A DNA stretch of 64,000 nucleotides from Candidatus Defluviilinea gracilis (GCA_016716235.1 JADJWS010000002.1:248001-312000), one strand, 5' to 3'; counted from the stretch's first letter, positions 1 through 8,434 are shown. Program-made: numbers and translations. Notes: generated by a model not told the origin, from the letters alone.

Positions 1-130
1 CAGTCGTTGTACGCAAATCTTTTCCCGTAGGTGTATGTTCGTATGGTAAAGTTTCCTTTGCGCTTAGTTTGGCAGGCTCGCCGCCACGGCGCTGTGTAAT
101 CACCCTCAGTACATAGATCAAACCATGTTG

Positions 131-176
131 GGGATGCAGTTACACTGCATCCCGCTCGCAGTCGCACTGCGAGCGA
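131..176. repeat. Two tandem intergenic palindromes
   Basis: Two adjacent perfect hairpins lie downstream of the nrfD-like gene. The first has arms GGGATGCAGT/ACTGCATCCC (131-153) and the second CGCTCGCAGT/ACTGCGAGCG (154-176). Arm sequences differ but the layout is the same: about 10 bp of stem, a 3-nt loop, and AGT/ACT next to the loop. The same design recurs elsewhere in the window (38462, 51030, 51066, 58901). They may act as transcript ends or REP-like elements. I see no gene in 1-278. Confidence 0.6.
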
Positions 177-278
177 ACAAACATACGGAACGTTATTAAT
201 TTACCGACCCTTAGACATAGATAAAACCGCATCCAAATCGGAGGCGGTTCGATTGGCTATCACCCGGTTTTGCGGGCG

Positions 279-1544
279 TTAATGCGCGGTATCGGGCCCT
301 TTGAAAGGCAAATAGCGCGCGGCAAAACTGAATGCCAACAGCCAGTAACTGACGACCAAGCTGGCAACGGCAAATTCGGGCCAGGTTGGGATATAAGAAC
401 TGACGCGGATGATCGGCGTGTAAGGATCATACGTGGGCATGGCGATCAACCCGGCAAAATTATAATTCCAACGAGTGAGAACAGTTGCCGCCATGGGGAA
501 GAGCGAAAACACCATCAGGTATCGGAAGCTTTTAATTGATTTCGCCGAGAACATCGCCGCGCCGGCAATGATCGGAAGCAGAATTTGCCCGATCCAAAAC
601 GTCGATGAATACGGCGCGACGGCATTCAATGCTTCGGTTTGCAGGGCGATGTTCACGTCGAATGAATAGTAATAGGTGACCGCCCAATCCCACAGGCGCA
701 GGTAAGTGAGCAACAAGGTTATTCCGCCGGAGAGACGCGCAACGTCATAAAGAATTTCATCCTTGACCAACCCCGGGCGCATCACGCGGAACATGATCAC
801 GCCCGTGAAAAACAGGAATGCGACCCCGCCGCTCATGGCGGAAAATACGAATTGAACGGGGGCGCTTTGGTTGAACCACACCCCGCGTCCGTTGAGCACG
901 GAGTAGTATGCGCCGAGCGATGCCTGATGGAGCAGGGAAAGCGTCAACCCGACCACGGCAAGGACAGGCACCAGTTTGTGAAGCCAGTGCGCGAGTTTTT
1001 TTGCAAGCTCCACAAGTTTCTTGACGATCGGATATCGCTTATGTAAGGAATGCTCGTAGAAAAATGAATGTTCAACGACCACCGGCAAAATCTCCGCTGA
1101 GAGAACGCCAAGGTATAAGATCACGCACATGGTGATTTCCCAAAGCAGGGAGTGGGGTTGCCAGAACACCATTGGGTGCCAAAAGCGGAACGGCTGACCC
1201 AGGTCGAACCAGATGACCATGCCGGCGGTGGTATACCCCAGGAAGCCGAGAAGCACAGCCAGTTTTGCCACGATTTCAAACCGTTTGAGCTTCATAAGGT
1301 AGACGATCACCCCAAACACAAAAGCGGAACCGCCCAGCGAGATCGAGGCTAGGTCCATCACAACCCATAACCCCCACGGGACTTTATTCGTCAAACCTGT
1401 GACATCCAACCCGTCTCGTAGAACAACGAACGCGCCGTACATTCCGAACAAAATCCCCAATGTGAGGAGCCCGATCCAGTATGGGAAGATATCCACGCTT
1501 TTCTTGCCGAACCGAAACCTGGGAATGTGAATGTCTGTTTGCAT
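279..1544 (-). CDS. NrfD/HybB-type membrane quinol-binding subunit
   Basis: Polytopic inner-membrane protein of 421 aa, about ten hydrophobic segments, with the look of the NrfD/PsrC/HybB family. Members exchange electrons between the quinone pool and a periplasmic ferredoxin-like subunit. The start overlaps the neighbourhood of the Fe-S gene stop (2-nt gap), so the two are translationally close and surely form one complex. There is no molybdopterin catalytic subunit nearby; multiheme cytochromes upstream take that place, as in the Cbc-type complexes of metal reducers. Assignment as NrfD family is firm; HybB-like rather than PsrC-like is my impression from length and sequence. Confidence 0.88.
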   Translation of the reverse strand: MQTDIHIPRFRFGKKSVDIFPYWIGLLTLGILFGMYGAFVVLRDGLDVTGLTNKVPWGLWVVMDLASISLGGSAFVFGVIVYLMKLKRFEIVAKLAVLLGFLGYTTAGMVIWFDLGQPFRFWHPMVFWQPHSLLWEITMCVILYLGVLSAEILPVVVEHSFFYEHSLHKRYPIVKKLVELAKKLAHWLHKLVPVLAVVGLTLSLLHQASLGAYYSVLNGRGVWFNQSAPVQFVFSAMSGGVAFLFFTGVIMFRVMRPGLVKDEILYDVARLSGGITLLLTYLRLWDWAVTYYYSFDVNIALQTEALNAVAPYSSTFWIGQILLPIIAGAAMFSAKSIKSFRYLMVFSLFPMAATVLTRWNYNFAGLIAMPTYDPYTPIIRVSSYIPTWPEFAVASLVVSYWLLAFSFAARYLPFKGPDTAH

Positions 1545-1546
1545 GG

Positions 1547-2383
1547 CTAGTTTCCTTGGAAGGGATTATCCGTATGCGATTCGGGCGGGATGTAATACAC
1601 ACGCGGCTCTGTGCTGAGTTCCTCCCGCAGGCGCAGAGTGACCGTTGCTTCCGCCAGGGCGACTGAGATTGGGCTGGTCGCGTCGTTCATATCGCCAAAG
1701 ATGCGCGCGTTGGTGGGGCAGGCAACCACGCAGGCAGGAGTCGCTTGATGGTCGACGCCGGGGACGAGCCCTCGCTCCAATCCCGCATCGATGCGATGCG
1801 AGCAGAAAGTGCATTTCTCCACCACGCCGCGAGGACGGTTGGGAACTTCTTGATAACCGAACGTGGGAGATTGCGGGCTGAGTTCGATCGGCTCCTTCCA
1901 ATTGAACACGCGCGCATCGTATGGACAGGCGACCATGCAGTATCTGCATCCGATGCAACGGTCGTAATCCATTTCCACAATTCCGTCTGGGCGCTTGCGC
2001 GTCGCCGCTACAGGACAGGCTTGCACGCAGGGGGCTTCGTCGCAATGCATGCATGGGCGGGAGAGGAAGAATTCTTCGCCAGATCGCGTGGTTTCAGTGG
2101 TGACCACGCAGTAACGCATATCGTCTGCGAGATTGTTGACCGCGTTACACGCAAAAGTGCAATATTGGCAACCGATGCACAGGTTGATATCGATGAGCAT
2201 TCCCCATTGATGACCGGTTCCTTCTCCGCCGCTGGAGGCGCGCGCGGCGGACAGCTTTCTCGCCATGGGAAGTTGGGTCAGCGCGGCGGCTCCCGCCATT
2301 GCTCCCGCCAGTTTGAGAAAATCTCGGCGCGAGGTTTTGTTCTCTTCCTCATCGGAAGTTATTTTATCGTCATGCTCGGTCAT
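1547..2383 (-). CDS. Tat-exported 4x[4Fe-4S] ferredoxin subunit
   Basis: Protein of 278 aa with a twin-arginine signal (SRRDFLK at residues 18-24 followed by an Ala-rich hydrophobic stretch). Four cysteine groups are visible: C69/C72/C75/C79, C111/C114/C119/C123, C143/C146/C149/C153 and C181/C184/C208/C212. This is the HybA/NrfC/DmsB-type electron-transfer subunit that normally wires an NrfD-like protein to a periplasmic partner. It lies 2 nt upstream of the NrfD-like gene and downstream of a heptaheme cytochrome gene, so the electron route is probably quinol, NrfD, this protein, then cytochromes. It acts on the outer face of the cytoplasmic membrane. Confidence 0.92.
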   Translation of the reverse strand: MTEHDDKITSDEEENKTSRRDFLKLAGAMAGAAALTQLPMARKLSAARASSGGEGTGHQWGMLIDINLCIGCQYCTFACNAVNNLADDMRYCVVTTETTRSGEEFFLSRPCMHCDEAPCVQACPVAATRKRPDGIVEMDYDRCIGCRYCMVACPYDARVFNWKEPIELSPQSPTFGYQEVPNRPRGVVEKCTFCSHRIDAGLERGLVPGVDHQATPACVVACPTNARIFGDMNDATSPISVALAEATVTLRLREELSTEPRVYYIPPESHTDNPFQGN

Positions 2384-2419
2384 AGTCGGTCTCCATGAAG
2401 TTCGAGGGTGACATTCGTT

Positions 2420-3241
2420 TTATTCGGAGGGGGATGGCTTGCCCGGTTCTTTGCCGATGAGCGCCCAGGCGATCACGCCGCCAAAGATGAACCCGCCTAA
2501 CACGTACACCCAGTTAGGCAACGCCACGCCGCCCTTTACGGGTTCTGACGACTCTTCCGCCGTTGTGGCAGGCGCGGGAGGGGTGGCGTCGACCGGGGCT
2601 TCGCTGTTCCCTAGCGCCTTGATTTCAAGCCCCGCATCGCGGATCAATTTTGCCTCATGGAGGTTGTTATGGCACGTTTCGCAAGAGGCGACCGAGACGA
2701 CCATGGTGTGATCGTTTTCCCTTCCCATGTGGCAGTTTTCGCAGGTCAAGCCTGCCGCGAAGTGCGTCGATTCGAGCGTGCTGTCCATTTCGTCTTTGTG
2801 GCAGTTCTCGCACACGGTATTCGATCCCTCGGCGAGTTTCATGCCTTGTGAATGTTGTTCATGACAACTGACACAACTCAAACCCATTTGACCGTGTTGG
2901 CTGATCGCCATTTGCCCGGCAACATCCTTTTCGGTTACGTTCGAGTGACAGACGATGCATGTGTCGTTTTCTTTCTCGATCGTGAATTTTGCCGTGTCGG
3001 GGTGTGTACCCGACGTATCGGCAATTTTATGGCAGACCGTACAACTGACATTTGCCTCGCGGTGCGGGCTATGTTCCCATAGGTTGTACGCCAGATCGTG
3101 GCATTCCAGGCATTCGTTCGGGCTTTGCATTGCCGGCTCTACCGCAGAGACGCTCTGGGATGGAACAAAAACCAACGCGGCGAGCGTGACAAACAGAGCA
3201 AACGCGCCGGCAAATAAAAAAAAGTATGGGGTTGGTTTCAT
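2420..3241 (-). CDS. Membrane-anchored heptaheme cytochrome c
   Basis: Protein of 273 aa with an N-terminal uncleaved-looking signal/anchor (residues about 7-27), seven CxxCH haem-binding motifs between about residues 43 and 195, an Ala/Pro/Glu-rich linker and a second hydrophobic segment near residues 243-262 followed by a short charged tail. The motifs are CLECH, CTVCH, CIVCH, CVSCH, CENCH twice and CETCH. The spacing resembles NapC/NirT-like and doubled CXXCH cytochromes, but I cannot place it in one family. It precedes the ferredoxin gene by 36 nt and probably accepts electrons from the NrfD/ferredoxin pair. Confidence 0.85.
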   Translation of the reverse strand: MKPTPYFFLFAGAFALFVTLAALVFVPSQSVSAVEPAMQSPNECLECHDLAYNLWEHSPHREANVSCTVCHKIADTSGTHPDTAKFTIEKENDTCIVCHSNVTEKDVAGQMAISQHGQMGLSCVSCHEQHSQGMKLAEGSNTVCENCHKDEMDSTLESTHFAAGLTCENCHMGRENDHTMVVSVASCETCHNNLHEAKLIRDAGLEIKALGNSEAPVDATPPAPATTAEESSEPVKGGVALPNWVYVLGGFIFGGVIAWALIGKEPGKPSPSE

Positions 3242-3370
3242 GGTTTGGCTTCTCCCGTAATTAGGGTGGATTGATCCGAAATTGATGGTACTGGTTATTT
3301 GGTTTATGAGTTAGTGTAGACTGTCATAAATATGGACAATGAACGTCATTACAATCTTCTTTGCCTAATG

Positions 3371-3403
3371 ACAAGGCGGCGGTAAGGAAACCCGCCGCCT
3401 TGT
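3371..3403 (-). terminator. Hairpin between cytochrome genes
   Basis: A 12-bp GC-rich stem (ACAAGGCGGCGG with its complement) lies 22 nt past the stop of the decaheme gene on the minus strand. There is no strong T run, so it may attenuate read-through into the heptaheme gene or stabilise the decaheme transcript end. Confidence 0.5.
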
Positions 3404-3424
3404 TGATCTTGTGTTCTGCTATAT

Positions 3425-5608
3425 TTATGGGCGCGTATAAGCGCTGACGTTGCCGCCGAGGTCTTCGATCGAGTCGATCAGGAACTGGATCACAAACTTC
3501 GGGTTGTGGGCAAACGCGCCGGGGTCTTTCTGAACGTACTGATAGTTGAACGCGGCTTTGACGAGTCGCGGCGTCCAGGCGGCGTACCCTTGCCCGTCGG
3601 CGCCGAAGAAGTACGGGTACGCGTGCGAGTCATACGAGATGATTCCGCCGTGCGCTTCCGAATACACCTGCATCTGGGCGTAGAGCGCTTCGGTCAACGT
3701 GGCGATCTCGCCGCTGATCCCTTCCGTCACATCGCCGTCGCCGTCGTAATCCACATCCGTTTCGCGGATGGTAGTCGGGTCGGTGGTGTCGTGGCAGGTT
3801 TCGCAAGATTCGACCTTCGGCTCGAGCGCGTGCACATCGTGACAATCCTGGCACTTGTTGGCTTTCCCTTCTTCAGAGGCGTGCAGGTTCATGCCGGCAT
3901 ATTCCTTGCCTTCGTACATGTACGCGCCTTGAACATCAGACCCAAACAGAGTGGCGCCTGCCGCAAAGTAATGGATGTTCTTGAAGCGGATCTTCGCATC
4001 CACGGTATCGAGGTCCTTACCACGGAGACTGGCATTCATGCTGGTTGTGGATTCGCGTCCCTGATGGCAGGAGATGCATAAGTTAGAGTCGTCTGGCAGG
4101 AAGTTGCCATCGGCATCTTTTCCGCCGTAACTAACCGTCTTGCCGCTGGGGAAGACAACCGAATTGATGGTGTAGCGATCGGGGAAATTCGCTCCATCAT
4201 GGCAGGTTGAGCAGGCGAAACCATTGCTGGCGGGCGCAGGGCTGAGCCCGACGATGGTTGTTGCGCCGGTCGCGCTGACCATGGTCGACCCGCCCGCCGC
4301 GAGGAAATCAGGCAAGCCGGTTGCGGTATGGCACTTCACACAGCCAAATGGGACCACGCCATTCCCTTCTTCTTCGCTATCCCAGTGTCGGAATGCTTCT
4401 GTGTTCCCGGCGAAGTGACCGGCGTCGGAACGAGCGAGCGCGCTCACATCGCCGCCCAGATCGGCGATCGAGTCATACATCAATTGGATAATATATTTGC
4501 CGCCATGCGCGTACGCGCCGGGGTCTTTCAGCGACACTTGATAGTTGTACGCGGCTTTTAACAAGCGCGGGGTCCAAGTGGAATAAGCGTTCGGGAAAGC
4601 GGCTTCTCCTTCATCCACCGCGCCGTTGGCGTTGGTATCGTTGAAGAAGTATGGATAGGAGTGAGAGTCGTACACCAGCGCCGCCCCGGCAGTGTTTGCG
4701 GAATACGCCAGGATTTCGGCATACAGAATTTCGCGCAAGCCTTCCACCTCGTAGTACATGCCCTCTTCCACATCGCCGTCGCCATCGTAATCGTTGGCGG
4801 AGCTAACCATGCGCACATCTGCCAGATCTTCCACGGTCTTCACGTCCTCATGGCACTCCGCGCAACTTGCCACTTTCACATCCAACGTGTGCGGATCATG
4901 ACAACCGATGCACGAATCAAAACCTTCGACATGTTGATTCTTCGAGTCGTACGCGAGACCATCGTATTGATAGCCGCCCATCGCCTTGCCGCCATACAGC
5001 GTTGCCGCGGCGGCGTAATAGTGAATGTTGCGGAATCCAAATTTTATATCCTTGCCCTGATCGTCTTTGATGGGGGCAACAACGGCATCAGGGTCGGTCG
5101 CCGCAAACTTCTCGATCTGCGCGTCCACACTGACTTTCGATTCCTGTCCTTGATGACAGACCATGCAACGCGCATCATCCCCGGCGGTGACCGTCACACC
5201 AGAGGGGAAGGTGACCGTTGTCTTAGAGATCGTCGCGGCATTATGGCACGCCACACACTGGATGCCTTGCGCTTCGCTCGCAGGGACGACTGCATCGACC
5301 TTAGACAGTTCACTGCCATCCACGCCGAGGAAATCCTCATAGCCTGAAGTTGTATGGCACTTCGCGCACGTGACAGGCACCTCGGCTGGGTCTTCCCCAT
5401 CCCAATGGCGGAAGGGTTCGCTGGCTACATCCGCATGACCCGATTCTTGCCATTCAACCAAATAGGGCGTCTCTGGTATAAGCGCGGGAATTTCGGTGGG
5501 CGCGGGTGGTTCGGTTGGGGCGGCTGTGGGGGTGTTCCCGCAGGCGGCGAGAATCACCCCCAGAATGATGGTCGCTCCGATGGAAATCAGTACGTTCTTC
5601 AGTTTCAT
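3425..5608 (-). CDS. Decaheme lipoprotein cytochrome with tandem halves
   Basis: Start placed at ATG 5608 because AAAGGAG lies just upstream; an in-frame TTG at 5626 would swallow that site. The 727-aa product has a lipoprotein signal (LAAC box) and a Thr/Pro linker, so it should be anchored outside the membrane. Ten CxxCH motifs fall as five in each of two homologous halves (about residues 40-375 and 380-727). Both halves share the FRHWD start, CHQG, NIHY, an Asp loop DYDGDGDV, the YDSHSYPYFF/YDSHAYPYFF segment and a WTPRL.KAA.NYQ ending. The Asp loops look like Ca-binding dockerin/thrombospondin-type loops. Likely the outermost electron carrier of the cluster; natural acceptor unknown. Confidence 0.85.
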   Translation of the reverse strand: MKLKNVLISIGATIILGVILAACGNTPTAAPTEPPAPTEIPALIPETPYLVEWQESGHADVASEPFRHWDGEDPAEVPVTCAKCHTTSGYEDFLGVDGSELSKVDAVVPASEAQGIQCVACHNAATISKTTVTFPSGVTVTAGDDARCMVCHQGQESKVSVDAQIEKFAATDPDAVVAPIKDDQGKDIKFGFRNIHYYAAAATLYGGKAMGGYQYDGLAYDSKNQHVEGFDSCIGCHDPHTLDVKVASCAECHEDVKTVEDLADVRMVSSANDYDGDGDVEEGMYYEVEGLREILYAEILAYSANTAGAALVYDSHSYPYFFNDTNANGAVDEGEAAFPNAYSTWTPRLLKAAYNYQVSLKDPGAYAHGGKYIIQLMYDSIADLGGDVSALARSDAGHFAGNTEAFRHWDSEEEGNGVVPFGCVKCHTATGLPDFLAAGGSTMVSATGATTIVGLSPAPASNGFACSTCHDGANFPDRYTINSVVFPSGKTVSYGGKDADGNFLPDDSNLCISCHQGRESTTSMNASLRGKDLDTVDAKIRFKNIHYFAAGATLFGSDVQGAYMYEGKEYAGMNLHASEEGKANKCQDCHDVHALEPKVESCETCHDTTDPTTIRETDVDYDGDGDVTEGISGEIATLTEALYAQMQVYSEAHGGIISYDSHAYPYFFGADGQGYAAWTPRLVKAAFNYQYVQKDPGAFAHNPKFVIQFLIDSIEDLGGNVSAYTRP

Positions 5609-5756
5609 AGTGGCATCTCCTTTCAATTTTCAATGCGTAGCGTAAGTGTTGCCACATCTCTTTAAAATATTGCAAATACCAATGTGTAGAGAACCTACGT
5701 CCTGAATTCTATGTGAGCGCCACATTAAGAGATAGTTAAATTCTTTCCTCTTTACG

Positions 5757-5770
5757 GTGACAAATGTCAT
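5757..5770. promoter_or_regulatory. Palindromic operator candidate, copy 1
   Basis: GTGACAAATGTCAT contains the perfect palindrome TGACA-N2-TGTCA. It sits about 150 nt upstream of the decaheme start. The same palindrome with one changed spacer base lies at 10405-10418 upstream of the rrf2 gene. The geometry (two 5-bp arms, 2-nt gap) fits a CRP/FNR-superfamily site; the binding protein is not identified. Confidence 0.45.
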
Positions 5771-5790
5771 AAAAGAGGTGTCCGAATTCA

Positions 5791-6240
5791 TTATGGGTAA
5801 CTGGCATACACATCTCGTCTGCCGTCGGCGGTAAACAAGATCACGTCATAGGGTTGAGTTCCAACTCCCGCGGTCTCCATTCCGGGCGAGCCGATGGGCA
5901 TCCCTGCGACCGCCAAGCCAATGGCGTCGGGTTTTTCGGCGAGCAAGCGGTTAATCTCGGATACTGGGACATGTCCCTCGATCACATAGCCATCCACGAT
6001 GGCGGTGTGGCATGATTCGAGTTCAGTTGGCACCTGATATTGAGCTTTGACAGGACCCATATCTTGCACATTCTTCACGATCGCGTCAAAGCCGTTCTCT
6101 TCGATGTACTGAACCCAGTCGCCACAACAGCCTCAGGTAGGAGAGCGGTATACCGTAATCGGAATTCCGCCTGAATTTTCACTCGCGCACGCGCTCATCA
6201 AGAGGGAGAGCGCCGCTAGCAGTATGAACAGTTTTTTCAT
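5791..6240 (-). CDS. DUF411 lipoprotein, candidate selenoprotein (in-frame TGA)
   Basis: Reading from ATG 6240 (AAAGGA 7 nt upstream) gives a 149-aa lipoprotein if the TGA at 6135-6133 is decoded. The signal ends at a lipobox with Cys18. Residues 32-42 read R-S-P-T-(TGA)-G-C-C-G-D-W, and the DUF411 family normally has SPTCGCC there, so the stop stands exactly on the first metal-site cysteine. Downstream residues match DUF411 to the end (GHVP, AVAGMPIGSPGME). Directly after the TGA the RNA can form a small hairpin with a GGUU loop at about the spacing of bacterial SECIS elements. Alternatives are a nonsense mutation or a sequence error. A GTG-started 95-aa product from 6078 would lack the CC site. 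Confidence 0.7.
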
Positions 6241-6342
6241 TTTCAATTCCTTTCTTTGAAAGTCCGTGCCGCAAAGTTCACGTTGCGGTTGCGTATCGAA
6301 ACAATGAGCAAATCGCGCGATCAGTTTTGTGCTGCGGCTTGC

Positions 6343-7257
6343 CTACTGGTGAGATAGCAAGAATCCAACGCCAGTTCCAAGCGCAAACAGGACAAATGTA
6401 AGCAGTGTGCCAGCCTGCGCGGGGATGATCTGATCGGTTTTCTCCGGGTGGGCAAGCAGGCGTTTCGCGGCTGAGAACGCCGGTACTGCCGCGCTCAATC
6501 CCAGCCAGAGGGTGAACGGGAGATCCAAAAACGGCAGAGCCAGCAAAACGACAAATGGGATGGCGACGATTCCCGCAAAGATAAGGCTGGAATTCTTTTT
6601 CCCCAGGCGCGCAACAATCGTCCTCTTTCCGGCGCTTTGGTCTGCGTTGTAATCTGGAAATTCGTTGATGAGCAGGAAGGCGCCGATCAGAATTCCAAGC
6701 GGGATAGACACGAGGATAACCTCCAAGGAAACTGCGCCACGTTGAACGAGAAACGTTCCCGCGCCAATGATCGGACCATATGTTACCGCGACCGCCAACT
6801 CCCCCAATCCGCGATAGGAGAGTTTGAGCGGCGGCGCGTGATAAGAGAACGCCAGCGCGACGCCTATCATTCCGATCCAAAATACTCCCGGCTCGCGCCA
6901 TAGCGCGATGGATAATCCCGCGAGACTTCCGAGCAGGTAACAAACGAACGCGATACCGATGGTTTGACCTTTTGTCAATAGAGCGTCTACCAGCACGCGC
7001 TTGCCGCCAGAGAAAGGAGAGCGGTCTTCCTCTTGCACCGCCTGGTCGTTGCCGCTGTTCCAGTCGAAGATTTCACCGGAGGCGTTCTTTGCCACTTCGA
7101 TGGCGAAAATTCCCAACACGGTAACAGCCAGCCATCCGAAATGAAGCGGGGCAGTTGCCGCCGCCGCGCACGCCCCCAAAAACATCGAAGCGAACGAGGC
7201 GAGCGAAATCTTTGGGTCGGCGAGTCGCCATAATCCCTGCCAGAATGCGGGTTTCAT
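6343..7257 (-). CDS. UbiA-family prenyltransferase (MenA-like)
   Basis: Integral membrane protein of 304 aa with about eight or nine hydrophobic segments. Two Asp-rich motifs typical of UbiA enzymes are visible: N-A-S-G-E-I-F-D-W-N-S-G-N-D near residues 58-71 and N-E-F-P-D-Y-N-A-D in the second half. UbiA enzymes attach a polyprenyl chain to an aromatic or similar acceptor using Mg-diphosphate. It starts 3 nt after the RquA-like gene, so it is co-transcribed with it. A MenA-type role in quinone synthesis is the likeliest reading; the acceptor is not deducible. Confidence 0.82.
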   Translation of the reverse strand: MKPAFWQGLWRLADPKISLASFASMFLGACAAAATAPLHFGWLAVTVLGIFAIEVAKNASGEIFDWNSGNDQAVQEEDRSPFSGGKRVLVDALLTKGQTIGIAFVCYLLGSLAGLSIALWREPGVFWIGMIGVALAFSYHAPPLKLSYRGLGELAVAVTYGPIIGAGTFLVQRGAVSLEVILVSIPLGILIGAFLLINEFPDYNADQSAGKRTIVARLGKKNSSLIFAGIVAIPFVVLLALPFLDLPFTLWLGLSAAVPAFSAAKRLLAHPEKTDQIIPAQAGTLLTFVLFALGTGVGFLLSHQ

Positions 7258-7260
7258 AGG

Positions 7261-8028
7261 CTATTTGTGAACAACCACGATCTGGTACATGCCGCCAAAC
7301 ATAGTTGCCTTGAAAACATCCACAGGGATAAAATCTTTTGGTAGCCATGCCCCAATCTTGGTCTTCCAGATCTCCAGGGCAAAGGGTTCGAGCATGTTGA
7401 ACATGATTGGATAGAGATAGCGGAGAGGATTCCACCAAAACGGTTTGTGAAAATCAACGATAACCAGTTTCCCGCCGGGTTTGAGGACGCGCAGCGCTTC
7501 GCTTAATGTTTGTTTTCGAACTTCCGCGGGCATTTCATGGAGCAGGAAGAACATCACCGCCTGATCGTATGTTGCGTCTTCCATGGTCAGGTTCGCGGCA
7601 TTATTTTGGATGTACTGGACAGGCGCGTTGTGAGGCATTTTTCTTCTTATGTTTTCCAATTGGGCGGGGACGACATCCGCAATATCAAGCGAGGCGCCTG
7701 CGGCGATACGGTCTGCCAGTTGGGTGGAAAATTCGCCGTAGACCGCGGCGATCTGTAGTGTGCGTCCATGGATTTGATTGCCCAGCGCGTCCAAAGCCCG
7801 GTCGCGTAGTTGATCCATATTGCCCAGCAAGATCAAGTTGACGATCCAGGGGTGATCGAAAAATGAGATCGCGTAAGGTCGAACGTAAGCCCACCAGTAC
7901 GTGTTCTCGAGATAGGCGGGGATTTGGACATTCGCGGGGTAAGGCTGATCCTTATCCTTTGCCCATGAGTCTACAATCCGAGACAGTGTTCTTCCGTTCT
8001 TGATGTTCTGGCTGATGGTGGTGTTCAT
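7261..8028 (-). CDS. RquA-like rhodoquinone-type methyltransferase homologue
   Basis: A 255-aa class I methyltransferase-fold protein. It carries features I associate with RquA: a YWWAYV.P segment followed by F-D-H-P-W-I-V-N-L-I-L near residues 45-70, L-Q-I-A-A-V-Y-G-E-F in place of the usual GxGxG SAM loop, FFLLHEMP, LRVLKPGGK and VIVDFHKP. RquA converts ubiquinone to rhodoquinone by placing an amino group on the ring. The gene lies between the Sdh/Frd membrane anchors and a UbiA enzyme, exactly the context expected for quinone remodelling. In a menaquinone-using phylum the substrate is uncertain. An ordinary UbiE-type methylase is less likely because the SAM loop is altered. Confidence 0.72.
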   Translation of the reverse strand: MNTTISQNIKNGRTLSRIVDSWAKDKDQPYPANVQIPAYLENTYWWAYVRPYAISFFDHPWIVNLILLGNMDQLRDRALDALGNQIHGRTLQIAAVYGEFSTQLADRIAAGASLDIADVVPAQLENIRRKMPHNAPVQYIQNNAANLTMEDATYDQAVMFFLLHEMPAEVRKQTLSEALRVLKPGGKLVIVDFHKPFWWNPLRYLYPIMFNMLEPFALEIWKTKIGAWLPKDFIPVDVFKATMFGGMYQIVVVHK

Positions 8029-8055
8029 GAGGTTGCTTCTCCTTTAAGAAGTTTG

Positions 8056-8427
8056 TTATTTTGCAACGCCGCCGATGATTCCAAGAATGCCGACAGCGGA
8101 GAGCGCGAGCCAAAATAAGAGCAGGAGGATGTTCAGCGCTTTTCGCGTCGTTGTGACGGACGCGAAGTCGAACAATATCTGTCTCAGCCCGGTGATGCCG
8201 TGCGAGAAGGCAAACGCCAGCAGCAGGATATCGTAGACGCGCCAGCCGAGGGTTGCCCAGCGATCCGCGACCAAGCTTAAGTTGACATTTTCAGCGCCAA
8301 TGATGAGGGTGGTGAATATTGCGTGGAACCAGACCATTGGCGCCAGCAAGATGGCGCTCAGACGCAGGTATTTCCATGCGGCTGTATCGAAGGTGGGTTT
8401 GATCCGAAGGCGGCGATTGGTTGTCAT
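8056..8427 (-). CDS. Sdh/Frd membrane anchor subunit (SdhD-like)
   Basis: Start set at ATG 8427, giving 123 aa with three hydrophobic helices, the size of an SdhD/FrdD anchor. The longer reading back to 8589 would run through the upstream gene. The second helix has F-S-H-G-I-T-G-L-R, matching the haem/quinone region (H-x2-x-G-xR) of type-specific anchors. It starts 7 nt after the partner anchor gene and 27 nt before rquA-like. No strong ribosome site is seen, suggesting coupling to the upstream gene. The flavoprotein and Fe-S subunits are not in this window. Confidence 0.72.
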   Translation of the reverse strand: MTTNRRLRIKPTFDTAAWKYLRLSAILLAPMVWFHAIFTTLIIGAENVNLSLVADRWATLGWRVYDILLLAFAFSHGITGLRQILFDFASVTTTRKALNILLLLFWLALSAVGILGIIGGVAK

Positions 8428-8434
8428 AAGTTTG

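Noticed and set aside
240..275. tRNA-like segment with GGTTCGATT
   Set aside because: No acceptor stem or anticodon arm can be folded around it.
1745..2398. Plus-strand 217-aa ORF opposite the ferredoxin gene
   Set aside because: Antisense to the Cys-rich ferredoxin reading frame; no ribosome site.
4661..5347. Plus-strand 228-aa ORF opposite the decaheme gene
   Set aside because: It is antisense to conserved haem-motif coding sequence and its product has no sensible composition.
5791..6078. A 95-aa DUF411 gene starting at GTG 6078
   Set aside because: The signal peptide, ribosome site and CC metal site lie upstream in the same frame, interrupted only by one TGA, so the longer gene is the real unit.
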